Notes: generated from the sequence alone by a model not told the origin. A stretch of 42,744 nt of DNA from Casimicrobiaceae bacterium (GCA_025056355.1 JANWWI010000016.1:1-42744); one strand, 5' to 3'; shown: positions 9,403 to 19,820, counted from the first letter of the stretch. Translations and numbers: made by a program.

Positions 9403-10082
9403 GCCTGCGTGAGCCAAAACGCAGCGAGGGGCAAATCCTCACGATGCGTGATCTTGAGGTTACGCGACTCGCCAAGGATAAGCCGCGGCGCAAAGCCGAG
9501 CGACTCGACCGCCTGAGCCTCATCGGTCGCCCCGGGGCACGCCGCCAAGGCCTCGCGCAATAGGTCATAGCGAAACATCTGCGGCGTCTGTGCGCGCCAC
9601 AGACGATCACGCGGGAGCGTTTCGGCCACTTCCCCGGCTGTGTTAGCACGCTTGACGGTGTCAGTCAGTGGCAGCGCCAGCAGCGCGCCGACGCCCTGCC
9701 GCGCGGCAAGCAGCCGCTCGAGCGCGGCGCGGCTCAAGCACGGTCGCGCGGCATCGTGCACGAGAACCCAGCTATCGGGGTTGACCTCGGCTGCGATTGC
9801 AGCCAGCGCTCGGGCAACGGTCAGCGCTCGTGTGGGCCCTGCTTGCCGCAAGAGCCGAACGCGAGCCGGATCGAAGGCCGCAAGCGCTTCGTGCGCCCAT
9901 GGATCCTCGGGCTGAACGTTGACGTAGATGCGCTCGATCTCGGCAGCGGCTGAAAGTGCGGCAACCGCCGCTGACAGGACCGACCCGGTCCCAAGCGGCA
10001 GGTATTGCTTCGGTCGATCGGCACCGAAGCGCTGCCCGCTGCCGCCAGCGGGCACGATGGCCACGCAGCCAAATCGCCCCAC
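9399..10082 (-). CDS. ispD: 2-C-methyl-D-erythritol 4-phosphate cytidylyltransferase IspD
   Basis: 227 aa. Transfers CMP from CTP to MEP. Shows the nucleotide-binding loop [35 protein letters not shown] (the metal/CTP-binding DAARP) and the C-terminal [11 protein letters not shown]...[14 protein letters not shown]. The start is a GTG (10080-10082) seven bases after the apbC stop; no ATG is available, and the GTG has a GAGGCGAGG purine run directly before it. Forms an overlapping pair with ispF. Confidence 0.94.
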   Translation of the reverse strand: MGRFGCVAIVPAGGSGQRFGADRPKQYLPLGTGSVLSAAVAALSAAAEIERIYVNVQPEDPWAHEALAAFDPARVRLLRQAGPTRALTVARALAAIAAEVNPDSWVLVHDAARPCLSRAALERLLAARQGVGALLALPLTDTVKRANTAGEVAETLPRDRLWRAQTPQMFRYDLLREALAACPGATDEAQAVESLGFAPRLILGESRNLKITHREDLPLAAFWLTQA

Positions 10083-10089
10083 CCTCGCC

Positions 10090-11181
10090 TCAGCTGATCA
10101 CCTTGATCGTCGGCAAACGGGCCGAATAGTCCTCCGAGCGCTGCGCGATGAACACGGCGCACTTGCGCGCGATGTCCCGGTAGATCGCCGCGACGGGGCC
10201 GTCAGGATCGGCCACGACGGTCGGCCGCCCACCGTCGGCCTGCTCGCGAATCGAGCGCTCGAGGGGGAGTGCGCCGAGCAAGGGCACGCCGTAGTCGCGG
10301 CACATTGCCGCGGCGCCCCCTTCGCCGAAAATCGGTTCGACGTGCCCACAGTGGCTACAGCGATGCAGACTCATGTTCTCGACGACGCCGATGATCGGAA
10401 TGCCGACCTTTTCAAACATCTTGAGCCCTTTGCGCGCATCGATCACCGCGATCTCCTGCGGTGTGGTCACGATGAGGGCGCCCGTCACCGGCACACGCTG
10501 TGCAAGCGTGAGCTGGATGTCACCCGTTCCCGGGGGCATATCCACCACGAGGTAGTCGAGATCACGCCAATTCGTGTCGGAAAGCAGTTGCTCGAGCGCC
10601 TGCGTGACCATCGGCCCGCGCCAGACCATGGGGGTATCTGCATCGATCAGAAAGCCGATCGACATCGCCTGAATCCCATGCGCCTCGAGCGGTTCGATCG
10701 TCTTGCCATCGAGTGAGTCGGGCCGCGCCGTAATACCGAGCATGAGCGGCTGAGAGGGGCCGTAGATGTCCGCATCGAGCAGCCCCACGGTTGCCCCTTC
10801 AGCCGCTAGCGCAAGCGCAAGGTTGACGGCCGTGGTGCTTTTGCCCACGCCACCTTTGCCCGATGCGACGGCGATGATGTTGCGGATGCCGGGCTTGACT
10901 TTGACGCCGCGCTGCACGGCGTGCGCGACGATTTTGTGCGTGACGCTCACGTTGACGCGACCCACGCCCTCAAGCCCGAGCAGTCGATCGCGCACGAGTC
11001 GCCGAATCGCGTCGTACTGACTGCGCGCCGGGTAACCGAGCACGATCTCCACGACGACCTCATCGCCTTCGACCGCGACGCGCTTGAGCGAGCGGTCGGT
11101 GACGAAATCCCGGCCGGTGTTGGGGTCAAGCGTTTCGGCCAGCGCCGCACGGACGCGCTCTTCAAGGGACATCGCGTTCAT
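10090..11181 (-). CDS. apbC: iron-sulfur cluster carrier protein ApbC (Mrp family P-loop ATPase)
   Basis: 363 aa. An N-terminal MIP18/DUF59 domain (about residues 1-95) is followed by a ParA-like ATPase with the deviant Walker A ASGKGGVGKST (about 106-116), LLDADIYGPSQP, VVDMPPGTGD and a C-terminal CSHCGH motif, the Cys pair that binds a bridging Fe-S cluster in this family. It is thought to deliver Fe-S clusters to apo-proteins. The ATG at 11179-11181 (MNAMSLEE) was used; the ATG three codons later is equally possible. It is divergent from metG and heads the ispD-ispF unit. Confidence 0.93.
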   Translation of the reverse strand: MNAMSLEERVRAALAETLDPNTGRDFVTDRSLKRVAVEGDEVVVEIVLGYPARSQYDAIRRLVRDRLLGLEGVGRVNVSVTHKIVAHAVQRGVKVKPGIRNIIAVASGKGGVGKSTTAVNLALALAAEGATVGLLDADIYGPSQPLMLGITARPDSLDGKTIEPLEAHGIQAMSIGFLIDADTPMVWRGPMVTQALEQLLSDTNWRDLDYLVVDMPPGTGDIQLTLAQRVPVTGALIVTTPQEIAVIDARKGLKMFEKVGIPIIGVVENMSLHRCSHCGHVEPIFGEGGAAAMCRDYGVPLLGALPLERSIREQADGGRPTVVADPDGPVAAIYRDIARKCAVFIAQRSEDYSARLPTIKVIS

Positions 11182-11188
11182 GGGACCG

Positions 11189-11200
11189 ATTCTAGAATCC
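11189..11200. promoter_or_regulatory. 12-bp palindrome giving a -10-like box on both strands (apbC/metG)
   Basis: GATTCTAGAATC at 11189-11200 reads the same on both strands and presents TAGAAT to each of the divergent genes. It lies eight bases from the apbC start and 64 from the metG start. No clear -35 boxes were found, so promoter function is tentative. Confidence 0.3.
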
Positions 11201-11264
11201 AGCCTCGGTCCGCTTGCCCTGCGCAACGCGCTTCGCCGGACCGCTGCCACCAGACACCCGCACC

Positions 11265-13370
11265 GTGAACGAAGCTCCTCGCCACATTTTTCTGACGACC
11301 GCGCTTCCCTACGCGAATGGGCGCTTTCACATCGGCCACATGATGGAGTACATCCAGGCCGACATCTGGAAGCGCGCCATGCAGATGCAGGGACACTGCG
11401 TGCATTGGGTCTGCGCCGACGACGCGCACGGCGCCCCAATCATGATCGCGGCGGAAAAAGCGGGAAAGACCCCTGAAGCCTTTGTCCGGGAGATTGCCGC
11501 CACTCGCCCGCGCTACCTTGAGGGCTTTGCCATCTCGATCGACCACTGGCATAGCACGGACTCGCCGGAAAACGTCGAGCTTGCGCAGGCGATCTACCGG
11601 GCGCTTCGCGAGGCCGGTTTGATCGCCACGCGCACGATCGAGCAGTTCTTCGATCCCGTCAAGGGCATGTTCCTCCCAGACCGCTACGTCAGAGGCATCT
11701 GCCCGCGCTGTGGCGCCAGGGACCAGTACGGTGATAGCTGCGAGGTGTGCGGCGCCGTCTACAACCCGACTGAACTCGGCGAGCCCTACTCCGTGCTTTC
11801 TGGCGCGCGGCCCGAGCTGCGCCGCTCGGAACACTTCTTTTTCCGGCTCTCGGATCCGCGCGCCACGGCCTTTCTGCGCGACTGGACGGCGGGCGCAAAC
11901 CCCCGTGGCGAGCCCCGTTTGCAACCCGAGGTACTGGCCAAGGTGCGTGAATGGCTGGAAGAGGGCAAGCTGGCCGACTGGGACATCTCGCGCGATGCCC
12001 CCTACTTTGGCATCCCCATCCCTGAGGCACCGGGGAAATTCTTCTACGTCTGGCTCGACGCGCCGATCGGCTATTTGGCCGCGCTCAAGGCCTACTTCGA
12101 CTCCGGCAAGGCCCAGGCGCGCGGCGAGCCGCGCTCGTTCGAGGCGTTTCTTGCCGACCCGCGTACCGAGCAAATTCACTTCATTGGCAAAGACATCGTT
12201 TACTTCCACGTCCTTTTCTGGCCCGCACTGTTGCACTTTGCCGGACGCAAGACGCCCGATCAGGTGTGCGTGCACGGTTTCATCCAGCTGCGCGGCGAGA
12301 AGATGAGCAAAAGCCGCGGCACGGGGCTCGACCCCCTCGCCTACCTCGAGCTGGGCATGAACCCCGATTGGCTGCGTTACTACATTGCGGCGAAGCTCAA
12401 CGCGAACGTCGAAGACTTCGATTTCACGGCCGAAGACTTCATAGCGCGCGTGAACGCCGACTTGGTCGGCAAATTCGTCAATCTGGCAAGTCGCGCCGCC
12501 GGTTTTATCGAAAAGCGCTTCGGCGGGCGGCTTGCCATGCGCTTTGACGCGCAGGGCGAAGCGATGCTCGACGCGTTGGCCGCAGCTCACGGCGACATCG
12601 CCGCGCTGTTTACAGCACGTGAATTTGGCAAGGCGATTCGTCGCATCATGGAACTGGCCGACCTGGCCAACCAATACGTCGACCGCCGCGCTCCCTGGGT
12701 GCTGGCCAAGGATCCTTCGCGTTTGGGCGAGCTGCACGAGGTGGCCACCACCTCGCTCGAAGCCTTCCGTCGCCTCACTCTCTGGCTCGCGCCGGTACTG
12801 CCGGGCGTCACGCGCGCCGCCGAGCGGCTGCTCGGCGTGCCGCTCGACCGCTGGGACCGCATTGCCGAGCCGCTCCCGCCGGGGCATCCGATTGCGCCGT
12901 ACGAGCATTTGCTCAAGCGCGTCGAGGAAAAGCAACTCGATGCCCTTTTGGGGGTCGCTGCGGAGGTGCCATCTGGCACGCCCGAACCCAGTGCGCCGCC
13001 CTCGAAGGCGCCCGAAACGATTACGATTGAAGAGTTTGCCCGAATCGATTTACGCATCGCACGTATCCTGGCTGCGCAGCGTGTTGAGGGGTCGAACAAA
13101 CTGCTGCGTCTTACGCTCGATCTGGGCGAGACCGACGCCGAGGGGCGGCCGCGCCACCGGAGCGTGTTCGCCGGCATCCAGGCCTGCTATGAGCCCGAAC
13201 AACTCGTCGGTCAGCTCACCGTCGTGGTGGCAAACCTCGCACCACGCAAAATGAAGTTCGGGGTTTCTGAGGGCATGGTGCTTGCCGCTTCGGACCCAAC
13301 CCACAAGCAAACAGGACTTTACCTGCTTGCGCCCCATCCCGGGGCACAGCCCGGCATGAAGGTGAGTTGA
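11265..13370 (+). CDS. metG: methionine--tRNA ligase MetG
   Basis: 701 aa class I synthetase. HIGH motif FHIGHMM (residues 22-25), a zinc knuckle [18 protein letters not shown], and KMSKSRGT at about 346. An anticodon-binding helical domain follows, with a C-terminal EMAP/Trbp111-like tRNA-binding domain (about 585-701: [26 protein letters not shown]) that dimerises the enzyme. The GTG at 11265 starts [18 protein letters not shown], where family members begin; a TTG at 11214 would add 17 residues without similarity. The stop overlaps the next gene's ATG as TGATG. Confidence 0.94.
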   Translation: MNEAPRHIFLTTALPYANGRFHIGHMMEYIQADIWKRAMQMQGHCVHWVCADDAHGAPIMIAAEKAGKTPEAFVREIAATRPRYLEGFAISIDHWHSTDSPENVELAQAIYRALREAGLIATRTIEQFFDPVKGMFLPDRYVRGICPRCGARDQYGDSCEVCGAVYNPTELGEPYSVLSGARPELRRSEHFFFRLSDPRATAFLRDWTAGANPRGEPRLQPEVLAKVREWLEEGKLADWDISRDAPYFGIPIPEAPGKFFYVWLDAPIGYLAALKAYFDSGKAQARGEPRSFEAFLADPRTEQIHFIGKDIVYFHVLFWPALLHFAGRKTPDQVCVHGFIQLRGEKMSKSRGTGLDPLAYLELGMNPDWLRYYIAAKLNANVEDFDFTAEDFIARVNADLVGKFVNLASRAAGFIEKRFGGRLAMRFDAQGEAMLDALAAAHGDIAALFTAREFGKAIRRIMELADLANQYVDRRAPWVLAKDPSRLGELHEVATTSLEAFRRLTLWLAPVLPGVTRAAERLLGVPLDRWDRIAEPLPPGHPIAPYEHLLKRVEEKQLDALLGVAAEVPSGTPEPSAPPSKAPETITIEEFARIDLRIARILAAQRVEGSNKLLRLTLDLGETDAEGRPRHRSVFAGIQACYEPEQLVGQLTVVVANLAPRKMKFGVSEGMVLAASDPTHKQTGLYLLAPHPGAQPGMKVS

Positions 13371-13870
13371 TGTTTCGTACGCGGACGCTGTTCGAACGCG
13401 ACAAATACCGAGTCGTCAAGGCGCACAGCCACGACGCGCCCATTTTTTCGGCACTCATCAAGAGCGACTGGTCGGAGCGAGTGGCCATTTCCGCGCGCCG
13501 GCACAACGTCAATCCGACGCAGATTGCTGAGGAGCTGCGGCGTGGCGGCGGACTCGTGCTCATGCGGCACAACGTTCCCGTGGCAGCGCTTGCCTACGTG
13601 CCGCGGCGCGACGGAAGCTGGGAGCTCAGACGGCTCGGCGTCCGACGCAGTTTCTCGGGGCGGGGCTTCACGACATTCCTGCTCTCGACCCTGGAAGACC
13701 TCGCTCGCGAAAGCGGCGTCCATTCGATCCGCGTGCCCGTGGACGCGCACTCACCACAGCATCAGGACTATTTCTCGCGCCTCGGTTTCAGCGTCGATAG
13801 CGACCGCACCTTGAGCACGGTATTCGCAAGCGCAATGCAACCCGTGCTCATGCGTAAATTCATTCTGTGA
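13370..13870 (+). CDS. GNAT-like acetyltransferase domain protein
   Basis: 166 aa. The central text [53 protein letters not shown] resembles the GNAT core: a beta-bulge strand, then an R-x-x-G-x-G/A-like acetyl-CoA loop (RSFSGRGF), helix and strand. The tail [15 protein letters not shown] resembles the final GNAT strand (Y-x-x-x-GF). The substrate is unknown. The ATG overlaps the metG stop (TGATG), so it is coupled to metG, although no functional link is known. Its last 11 bases overlap the convergent uvrA 3' end. Confidence 0.65.
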   Translation: MFRTRTLFERDKYRVVKAHSHDAPIFSALIKSDWSERVAISARRHNVNPTQIAEELRRGGGLVLMRHNVPVAALAYVPRRDGSWELRRLGVRRSFSGRGFTTFLLSTLEDLARESGVHSIRVPVDAHSPQHQDYFSRLGFSVDSDRTLSTVFASAMQPVLMRKFIL

Positions 13871-16766
13871 GCGCCTGCAAGGCCTCGCCGACCGCTTGCG
13901 TGTGCGCTGCAGACGAGCGCGCGTTAGCTTGAGTCCGCGCAAGCACCGGTGCGAGGAAGCGACCGGTGTGCGATCCAGGCGTACTGGCGATCGTCTCGGG
14001 CGGACCGCAAGCAACCAGGCGGCCGCCGCCAGCTCCGGCCTCGGGCCCCAAGTCGATGACCCAATCGGCAGTCTTGATGACCTCTAAATGGTGTTCGATC
14101 ACAACGATCGTGTTGCCGCGGTCCCGTAGTCGCAGCAGCACCTTGAGAAGCAGCTCGATGTCGCACAGGTGCAGCCCTGTGGTCGGTTCATCGAGGATAT
14201 AGAGCGTTCGCCCCACCTCACGCCGAGCAAGCTCGAGCGCAAGCTTGAGCCGCTGCGCTTCGCCGCCCGAGAGCGTCGTGGCCGACTGGCCAAGCTCGAG
14301 GTAGCCGAGTCCGACCTCTTCAAGCAGTGCGAGTTTGCCTGCCACCGCCGGTACCGCGGCAAAGAACTCGTGCGCCTCGCTCACCGTCATCGCGAGCACT
14401 TCGGCGATGTTGCGCCCGCGGTAGCGCACCTCGAGCGTCTCGCGGTTGTAGCGCTGTCCTCCGCACTGATCGCAAGGCACGTACAGATCGGGCAGAAAAT
14501 GCATCGAGACGCGGCGCACGCCGTCGCCTTCGCAGGCTTCGCAGCGTCCGCCCTTGACGTTGAACGAGAACCGACCGGGTCCGTAGCCGCGTTCCCGCGC
14601 CATCGCGGTTTGCGCGAACAGCTCGCGAATCGGCGTGAACAAGCCTGTGTAGGTCGCCGGGTTCGAACGCGGCGTGCGTCCGATCGGGCTCTGATCGATG
14701 TTGACCACCGCCTCGATGGCCTCGCTGCCCTCAAGCGCGCGATGCGGAGCGGGCTCTTCGACGCGCTGGCCGAGCCTGCGCGCGATCGCGCGGTAGAGCG
14801 TGTCATTGACGAGCGTGGACTTGCCCGACCCGGACACGCCCGTCACGCAGACGAACAGCCCAAGCGGGATGGTGACATCGAGGTCTTTCAAGTTGTGACC
14901 GCGTGCGCCGCGCACGACGAGCGCTTGACCTGGACGCGGCGCACACCGCTCACGCGGCAGCGGAATCTGCCGTGCTCCCGACAAGTACGGCCCCGTGACC
15001 GATCCGGGCGTGCGCGCGATTGCCTCGGGCGTTCCCTGGCCCACGATGCGCCCCCCGTGCACACCAGCCCCTGGCCCGAGGTCGATCACGTGATCAGCAG
15101 CACGGATCGTCTCCTCATCGTGCTCAACCACGATGACCGTGTTACCGAGGTCGCGCAACTCGCGTAAGGTGGTGATCAAGCGTGCGTTGTCGCGCGGATG
15201 CAAACCGATCGAGGGCTCATCGAGCACGTACATGACCCCCGTAAGACCGGAACCGAGCTGCGAAGCCAGGCGAATGCGTTGTGCCTCGCCTCCGGAAAGC
15301 GTTTCGGTGCGTCGGTCGAGCGTGAGGTAGTCAAGCCCCACCTCGACCAAAAAACGCAGCCGACGGCGCACCGACTCAAGCAGCCGGTCCGCGATCGCAC
15401 GCCGCGCGCCCTCGAGCGAAAGCCCTTCGAAGAAGGCAAGCGCCTGTGCAAGCGGCCACGATTCCACCTCGGGCAGCGAAGCGCCCCCGACGAAAACGTA
15501 GCGCGCCTCGCGACGAAGGCGCGAACCACCACAAGCCGTGCAGGGCTGACGCGTCATAAAGCGCTTCAACTCCTCGCGAACGGCATCGGCCGCCGTGTCT
15601 CGGAAGCGCCGGCGCAGGATCGGAATCACCCCCTCGAACGGCTCACGACGGCGGCGGGTGCGACCGCGCTCATCAAGGTCGGTGAACTCAATGGCCTCCT
15701 CACCGCTACCGTAGAGCACGACCCGTCGCACCTGCTCAGGCAGGTCCTGCCACGGGGTGTCGCAATCAAACCCATAGTGCGCCGCAAGCCCCCCGATCAA
15801 ACGGAAATAAAACGGCGAGCGCCGGTCCCAGCCGGCGATCGCCCCGCTTGCCAGAGAAAGCTCCGGATGCGCGACGATGCGTGCCGGATCGAATTCATCG
15901 CGCTCGCCGAGCCCGTCACAGACGGGGCAGGCCCCAAGTGGGGAGTTAAACGAAAACAGGCGTGGTTCGAGCTCGGGTACCGTGTACTCACACCGTGGGC
16001 AAACGTGCCGCGTTGAGAACGCATGCTCGCCACCGCTGTCGGCCTCGACCACGAGGACGCGGCCCGCGCCAAGCCTACAGGCAGTCTCAAGCGCTTCGGC
16101 CAAGCGCTCGCGCGAGCCCGCGCGCAGCCGAAGCCGATCGATGAGCAGTTCGACTTGCCACGGCGCGGCACTCGATCGATCAATCGGCGCATCCAGATCG
16201 ATCAGCGCTCTATCCAGACGCGCTTTCGTGAAGCCCTGCGCGCGCCAGGCCGCAAAACGCTCGGCAAGTGTCTCGCCGACACCGAGCCGTGTCGGTGCAA
16301 GCACGAGCAGCGCCGTCCCCTCGGGCAGCGCGCTCAGGCGATCCACCATCTGCGCAATCTCCAGGGCCTCAAGCTGCAGCTCCGGATGCTCCGGGCAACG
16401 CGGCTCGCCGATGCGCGCATAGAGCACGCGCAAATAATCGTGGATCTCCGTCACCGTGCCGACGGTCGAGCGCGGGTGATGGCTGGCGCTTTTTTGTTCA
16501 ATCGCGATTGCCGGGGCAAGCCCCTCGATCCAATCGCAATCGGGCCGCTCCATGAGCTCAAGAAACTGCCGCGCGTAAGCCGAAAGGGACTCCACATAGC
16601 GCCGCTGCCCCTCGGCAAAAAGCGTGTCAAAGGCAAGCGAACTCTTGCCTGAACCCGAGGGCCCCGTGACGACCACGAGCGCCCCCTTGGGCACATCGAG
16701 GTTGAGGTTCTGGAGATTATGCGTGCGCGCACCGCGCACGCGAATGAAGTCGCTACCGATCGTCAT
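13860..16766 (-). CDS. uvrA: excinuclease ABC subunit UvrA
   Basis: 968 aa damage-recognition ATPase of nucleotide-excision repair. Both ABC modules are intact. The N-terminal Walker [10 protein letters not shown] (about 35-43) is followed by the UvrB-binding region and the zinc modules [20 protein letters not shown]...CPVCDGLG. The second module has [11 protein letters not shown] and the second zinc finger [29 protein letters not shown]. Signatures LSGGEAQRI and LSGGEAQRL and Walker [12 protein letters not shown] and [11 protein letters not shown] are present. The ATG at 16764-16766 ([18 protein letters not shown]) was chosen over a GTG two codons earlier. Confidence 0.97.
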   Translation of the reverse strand: MTIGSDFIRVRGARTHNLQNLNLDVPKGALVVVTGPSGSGKSSLAFDTLFAEGQRRYVESLSAYARQFLELMERPDCDWIEGLAPAIAIEQKSASHHPRSTVGTVTEIHDYLRVLYARIGEPRCPEHPELQLEALEIAQMVDRLSALPEGTALLVLAPTRLGVGETLAERFAAWRAQGFTKARLDRALIDLDAPIDRSSAAPWQVELLIDRLRLRAGSRERLAEALETACRLGAGRVLVVEADSGGEHAFSTRHVCPRCEYTVPELEPRLFSFNSPLGACPVCDGLGERDEFDPARIVAHPELSLASGAIAGWDRRSPFYFRLIGGLAAHYGFDCDTPWQDLPEQVRRVVLYGSGEEAIEFTDLDERGRTRRRREPFEGVIPILRRRFRDTAADAVREELKRFMTRQPCTACGGSRLRREARYVFVGGASLPEVESWPLAQALAFFEGLSLEGARRAIADRLLESVRRRLRFLVEVGLDYLTLDRRTETLSGGEAQRIRLASQLGSGLTGVMYVLDEPSIGLHPRDNARLITTLRELRDLGNTVIVVEHDEETIRAADHVIDLGPGAGVHGGRIVGQGTPEAIARTPGSVTGPYLSGARQIPLPRERCAPRPGQALVVRGARGHNLKDLDVTIPLGLFVCVTGVSGSGKSTLVNDTLYRAIARRLGQRVEEPAPHRALEGSEAIEAVVNIDQSPIGRTPRSNPATYTGLFTPIRELFAQTAMARERGYGPGRFSFNVKGGRCEACEGDGVRRVSMHFLPDLYVPCDQCGGQRYNRETLEVRYRGRNIAEVLAMTVSEAHEFFAAVPAVAGKLALLEEVGLGYLELGQSATTLSGGEAQRLKLALELARREVGRTLYILDEPTTGLHLCDIELLLKVLLRLRDRGNTIVVIEHHLEVIKTADWVIDLGPEAGAGGGRLVACGPPETIASTPGSHTGRFLAPVLARTQANARSSAAHTQAVGEALQALTE

Positions 16767-16778
16767 GGACACCGCAAG

Positions 16779-16801
16779 CGCCCACCCAAAGCGCGTGGGC
16801 G
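16779..16801. repeat. short inverted repeat upstream of uvrA
   Basis: CGCCCAC (16779-16785) pairs with GTGGGCG (16795-16801) across 9 bases. It lies between the 206-aa gene stop and the uvrA start. There is no T-tract in either direction, so it is either a weak hairpin in the uvrA leader or chance. Confidence 0.3.
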
Positions 16802-16829
16802 AAACGCTCGATTATCGCGAGGCCGCCGC

Positions 16830-17450
16830 CTAAACCGGGAGTACCCCGGGCACGACTTTCACGACCGTAAAAGTGTGCTCCACGAGCAGTCGGTAGCACG
16901 GGACCAAGGGCCGGTAGGGGGCTTTCAGGGAAGCAAGCGGAGATCCCGGGGGGTCGTTCGGCAACACGATCGCCGGGGCATTGCTCGGCGTAGCACGCAA
17001 TGCCTCGCAAAGCGCTGCCTTGAGCGCCTCGACTCGCGAGCGCTCGCTCGATTGGCTTGCGGCGCCCCCCACGGAGGCGCTCATCGGGCGGCGGATGATC
17101 TGCGCGCGTTCGTCCACGCTCGCCCCTATGCCCACGCCATGTTCGAGTTCCGGCACCTCCAAGTCGCTCGGTCGTAACGCCTGCTCAGAGGCAAGCGCAA
17201 CGATTCGATAACCGCCTTGCAACCGCCCCGCGGTCCAACCGAGCGAGCGCTCAAGCAGCTCGGTTGGCAAATCGATCAAAAACCTGAGCGGCGTGAATTC
17301 CCCCTTGAGTCGCAGCGTGGGCTCGGGCGCCTCGCCGAGCCAATCTTCGCCGAGCGCTGCGGGTTGCCAGGAGCTGCCCGGATACCAGCCGCGCCACTCT
17401 CCCTCGGGCACCCGCAACCCCACCGCACCTGCGCGCACAAAGGCTGCCAT
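16830..17450 (-). CDS. hypothetical protein, no family recognised
   Basis: 206 aa, not recognised. It begins [20 protein letters not shown], is rich in Trp near the N-terminus ([20 protein letters not shown]), continues [26 protein letters not shown], and ends in a hydrophobic/basic [19 protein letters not shown]. There is no signal peptide, clear membrane helix or known motif. The ATG at 17448-17450 is well supported by AAAGGAG eight bases upstream on the minus strand, which argues that it is genuinely translated. Codon usage looks like its neighbours. It may share a transcript with uvrA, 63 bases downstream. Two hairpins lie in its leader. Confidence 0.65.
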   Translation of the reverse strand: MAAFVRAGAVGLRVPEGEWRGWYPGSSWQPAALGEDWLGEAPEPTLRLKGEFTPLRFLIDLPTELLERSLGWTAGRLQGGYRIVALASEQALRPSDLEVPELEHGVGIGASVDERAQIIRRPMSASVGGAASQSSERSRVEALKAALCEALRATPSNAPAIVLPNDPPGSPLASLKAPYRPLVPCYRLLVEHTFTVVKVVPGVLPV

Positions 17451-17629
17451 CGTTTCAACTCCTTTAGAGCTCACACGGATTGCCGCGAAAGATGACACGC
17501 GGATCGCGTGGATTCCACCCGGTAAAGACGAAAGGGCGGTCGCCTGTCGCGACATCGGCTGAAAATTGTCGAGCGTGACGCGACAAGCGACCTATCCTCG
17601 GCCCGGACGCGACGCTGCACGGCACGACC
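17451..17629. other. leader of the 206-aa gene with two inverted repeats
   Basis: The gap holds a strong ribosome binding site (AAAGGAG, minus strand). It also holds a 6-bp hairpin, CACGCG (17496-17501)/CGCGTG (17505-17510), and a larger inverted repeat at 17538-17592 listed separately. A promoter for the 206-aa gene should lie here, but no convincing -35/-10 pair was found. Confidence 0.5.
17538..17592 (-). repeat. 14-bp-arm inverted repeat between hydrolase and 206-aa gene
   Basis: GGTCGCCTGTCGCG (17538-17551) and CGCGACAAGCGACC (17579-17592) are complementary except at one position, with a 27-base loop. On the minus strand the odd position is a G-U wobble, so the minus-strand RNA forms a full 14-bp stem. 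It sits 38 bases past the hydrolase stop. The following minus-strand text is only moderately T-rich (CCCTTTCGTCTTTACC), so it could be a weak terminator, a leader hairpin or an operator. Confidence 0.55.
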
Positions 17630-18424
17630 TCACGCACGGGGCGGTTTGAGCAACTGCGCCACAAGCTGAGCGCACGCTTGAGGAAGCTCAAGCGGTACGA
17701 GATGCCCTGCAGGCAGGACGTGCCAATGCGGCGCGAAGAGAAGCTGATTCGACCGGCGCCCGGCTAAGCGAACTTCATCGGAATCGACTCCGGCCACGAA
17801 CTGCACGAGCACCCCTCGGCCGCGCAACGACTCCAACGCCCGCCGGGCACGCTCGTGCGGCAGGTGTGCATAGAGGTCACATTCGATCGCGCGCGCAATC
17901 GCAAGCGTGAGGCCGCCCTCTGGATGCGGCACGAGGGCGTGATCGAGAAAATCCTCCAGCACTCCGGGTGCCCAGCGTTGCACGAAGGGTTTCGATGCGA
18001 AGTGCGTCCGCGCTGCCTCGCGTGTTGGCCACTGATCGCGCCGCCGGGCGGCGACCGGCGCTGGGCCAAAGCGATAACTGAGGCCGGTGGCTTTTGCCAC
18101 CGTCAGCAACGCGCCGCGCCAGCCGACCGGAATGGGGGCGTCAATCAGGATGACTTGGCGCACGCCCGACACGGCGCAGGCTGCTTCAAGCGCGAGATAT
18201 CCGCCCATCGAATGGCCAATCAGCGCCCCGGCTGCCTGCTTGTGCGCCACAGCGGCAAATTGGCGAGCCAGCTTGCTCCAGCGTTCATGCGCCGGCGTCG
18301 AAGCAGGGCTTTCAAGCAGCGGTGCAACCAGGCTTGCCCCGTCGAGCGCACCCTCAAGGGCGCTCAGAAACTGGCGATAGACGCCAGGCGGAAAGCCATT
18401 GGCATGAGCAAAGGCAAGCTGCAT
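17630..18424 (-). CDS. alpha/beta hydrolase family protein
   Basis: 264 aa, cytosolic (no signal peptide). It has the oxyanion-hole start LAFAHANGFPPGVYRQF (H-G-F-like), the nucleophile elbow GHSMGGYLALEAA, a cap region around residues 110-190, an acidic candidate (FVAGVDSDEV) after strand 7, and the catalytic histidine in HVLPAGHLVPLELP. These are the standard Ser-His-Asp hydrolase features; the substrate cannot be named. The ATG at 18422-18424 lies just beyond the rplI terminator. It is separately transcribed or fed by read-through; no good promoter was seen in the 43-base gap. Confidence 0.82.
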   Translation of the reverse strand: MQLAFAHANGFPPGVYRQFLSALEGALDGASLVAPLLESPASTPAHERWSKLARQFAAVAHKQAAGALIGHSMGGYLALEAACAVSGVRQVILIDAPIPVGWRGALLTVAKATGLSYRFGPAPVAARRRDQWPTREAARTHFASKPFVQRWAPGVLEDFLDHALVPHPEGGLTLAIARAIECDLYAHLPHERARRALESLRGRGVLVQFVAGVDSDEVRLAGRRSNQLLFAPHWHVLPAGHLVPLELPQACAQLVAQLLKPPRA

Positions 18425-18461
18425 GGGCTGCCGTGGAAGAGCTCAAGCCGGACCGTCATTC

Positions 18462-18489
18462 AAACAAAAGCCCGCCGAGGGCGGGCTTT
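18462..18489 (-). terminator. intrinsic terminator of rpsF-rpsR-rplI
   Basis: AAAGCCCGCC (18467-18476) and GGCGGGCTTT (18480-18489) form a perfect 10-bp stem with a GAG loop. On the minus strand it is followed by TTTTGTTTG. It lies 35 bases past the rplI stop. Confidence 0.9.
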
Positions 18490-18523
18490 CGAGGCGGTGT
18501 CGCACGGGCCGATGCGGTGCCCA

Positions 18524-18976
18524 TTATTCCTTCTCCGGCACCACGACCACCTTGATCTCCACCGTGACGTCCGTGTGCAGGTTGAGCTTGATGGTCGTCT
18601 CGCCGAGTTGTTTGATCGGACCATGTGGCATTTGCACCATCGCCCGCACCACGGCATGGCCTTGCGCTTGAAGTGCTTCCGCAATGTCTGCGTTCGTGAC
18701 TGAACCGAAGAGCCGCCCATCAACGCCGGCTTTCTGCGAAATTCGCAGTTCGGTGCCGTTCAATGTTTCCGCAAGCGCTTGTGCGGCAGCCAATTTCTCG
18801 GCGGCGAGCCGTTCAAGCTCGGCGCGGCGCGCCTCGAGCTCGCGCAAGTTGGCCTCGGTAGCCCGTTTGGCCTTACCTTGCGGAATCAGGTAGTTGCGGG
18901 CATAACCATCTTTGACGTTGACCACGTCGCCGAGGTTGCCGATCTTGCCGACTTTTTCCAAAAGGATCACTTGCAT
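18524..18976 (-). CDS. rplI: 50S ribosomal protein L9
   Basis: 150 aa, standard length. N-terminal domain [36 protein letters not shown] carries the L9 signature. A long charged connecting helix (about 40-75, [23 protein letters not shown]) and the C-terminal rRNA-binding domain ending [11 protein letters not shown] follow. It is the last gene of the S6-S18-L9 operon, 21 bases after rpsR and before a strong terminator. Confidence 0.98.
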   Translation of the reverse strand: MQVILLEKVGKIGNLGDVVNVKDGYARNYLIPQGKAKRATEANLRELEARRAELERLAAEKLAAAQALAETLNGTELRISQKAGVDGRLFGSVTNADIAEALQAQGHAVVRAMVQMPHGPIKQLGETTIKLNLHTDVTVEIKVVVVPEKE

Positions 18977-18997
18977 GGTCGAGCCCCCTCCACGCGG

Positions 18998-19270
18998 TCA
19001 GCGATGCAGATCGCAATAGGGCAGCAGGGCCAGGAAGCGTGCCCGTTTGATCGCTGTGCTGAGCTGCCGCTGATAGCGCGCCTTCGTTCCGGTCAATCGG
19101 GCCGGCTGAATCTTTCCGTTTTCCATGAGGAAATCTTTGAGCAGCTCGACGTCCTTGTAGTCGATCTCCTCGACGCCTGCCGCCGTGAAGCGGCAGAATT
19201 TTTTGCGTTTGAACAAATTCGATTCGCGCTTGAGGCGAGTCTTGCTCGCTTTGACCTTGACTGTCGACAT
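18998..19270 (-). CDS. rpsR: 30S ribosomal protein S18
   Basis: 90 aa. Core text [70 protein letters not shown] is typical S18, preceded by a basic N-terminal extension ([19 protein letters not shown]). It starts 11 bases after rpsF. In most Betaproteobacteria priB occupies this position; here there is no room for it. Confidence 0.98.
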   Translation of the reverse strand: MSTVKVKASKTRLKRESNLFKRKKFCRFTAAGVEEIDYKDVELLKDFLMENGKIQPARLTGTKARYQRQLSTAIKRARFLALLPYCDLHR

Positions 19271-19281
19271 GTCGAATCCCC

Positions 19282-19656
19282 TTACGCCGAGGTAGCCGCC
19301 ATCTCAGCCACTTCCGGCACGTTCAAGTTGCGTGCTTTTTCGCCCGACATCATCGGGGAGGGCGACGACTCGGCGCGCTTTTTGCGTACCGTCAGATGCC
19401 TCAGCACGGCATCGTTGAATCGAAACGCTGTCTCGAGCTCTTCCAGCGTCGAATGGTCGCACTCGATGTTCATGCACACATAGTGCGCTTTGTAGACTTT
19501 GGCGATCGGGTAAGCGAGCTGCCGCCGCCCCCAATCCTCAAGCCGATGGATCTTCCCGCCGCGGCTTGTAATAAGCGAGCGGTAGCGCTCGACCATGGTC
19601 GGCACCTGCTCGGATTGATCCGGGTGCACGATAAACACGATTTCGTAATGACGCAT
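19282..19656 (-). CDS. rpsF: 30S ribosomal protein S6
   Basis: 124 aa. Begins [25 protein letters not shown] and has the S6 strand pattern [35 protein letters not shown], followed by [16 protein letters not shown]-terminal extension of about 25 residues ([28 protein letters not shown]) is poorly conserved in length across proteobacteria. S6 pairs with S18 on the 30S platform. The ATG at 19654-19656 has an AAAGGA ribosome binding site. Confidence 0.98.
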   Translation of the reverse strand: MRHYEIVFIVHPDQSEQVPTMVERYRSLITSRGGKIHRLEDWGRRQLAYPIAKVYKAHYVCMNIECDHSTLEELETAFRFNDAVLRHLTVRKKRAESSPSPMMSGEKARNLNVPEVAEMAATSA

Positions 19657-19704
19657 CTGGGCGTGTTCCTTTCTCTGTGAACCGTGAAGCTCATCCGCGC
19701 GACG

Positions 19705-19729
19705 CTGGCACGGCTGAGGACTTCGCCAG
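19705..19729 (-). promoter_or_regulatory. candidate S6:S18-binding leader hairpin
   Basis: On the minus strand CTGGC...GCCAG closes a 15-nt loop that contains an unpaired CCG just before the 3' arm, about 50 bases upstream of the rpsF ATG. The widespread S6:S18 autoregulatory leader is known for a CCG-containing bulge on a hairpin before rpsF. The resemblance is partial, and the inner helix could not be drawn convincingly. Confidence 0.3.
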
Positions 19730-19820
19730 GCTCCCGGACGTTTCGAATTGGCACCGACTTGAGCGGGATTGCGTGGCTACCGCGCTCGGCGTACTAAAAC
19801 CGCACCCGAGAGACAAGCCA

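Noticed and set aside
11178-12935. Long minus-strand open frame opposite metG
   Set aside because: It is the antisense shadow of a clearly recognisable metG; the high GC content keeps antisense frames open. Its protein shows no family motifs.
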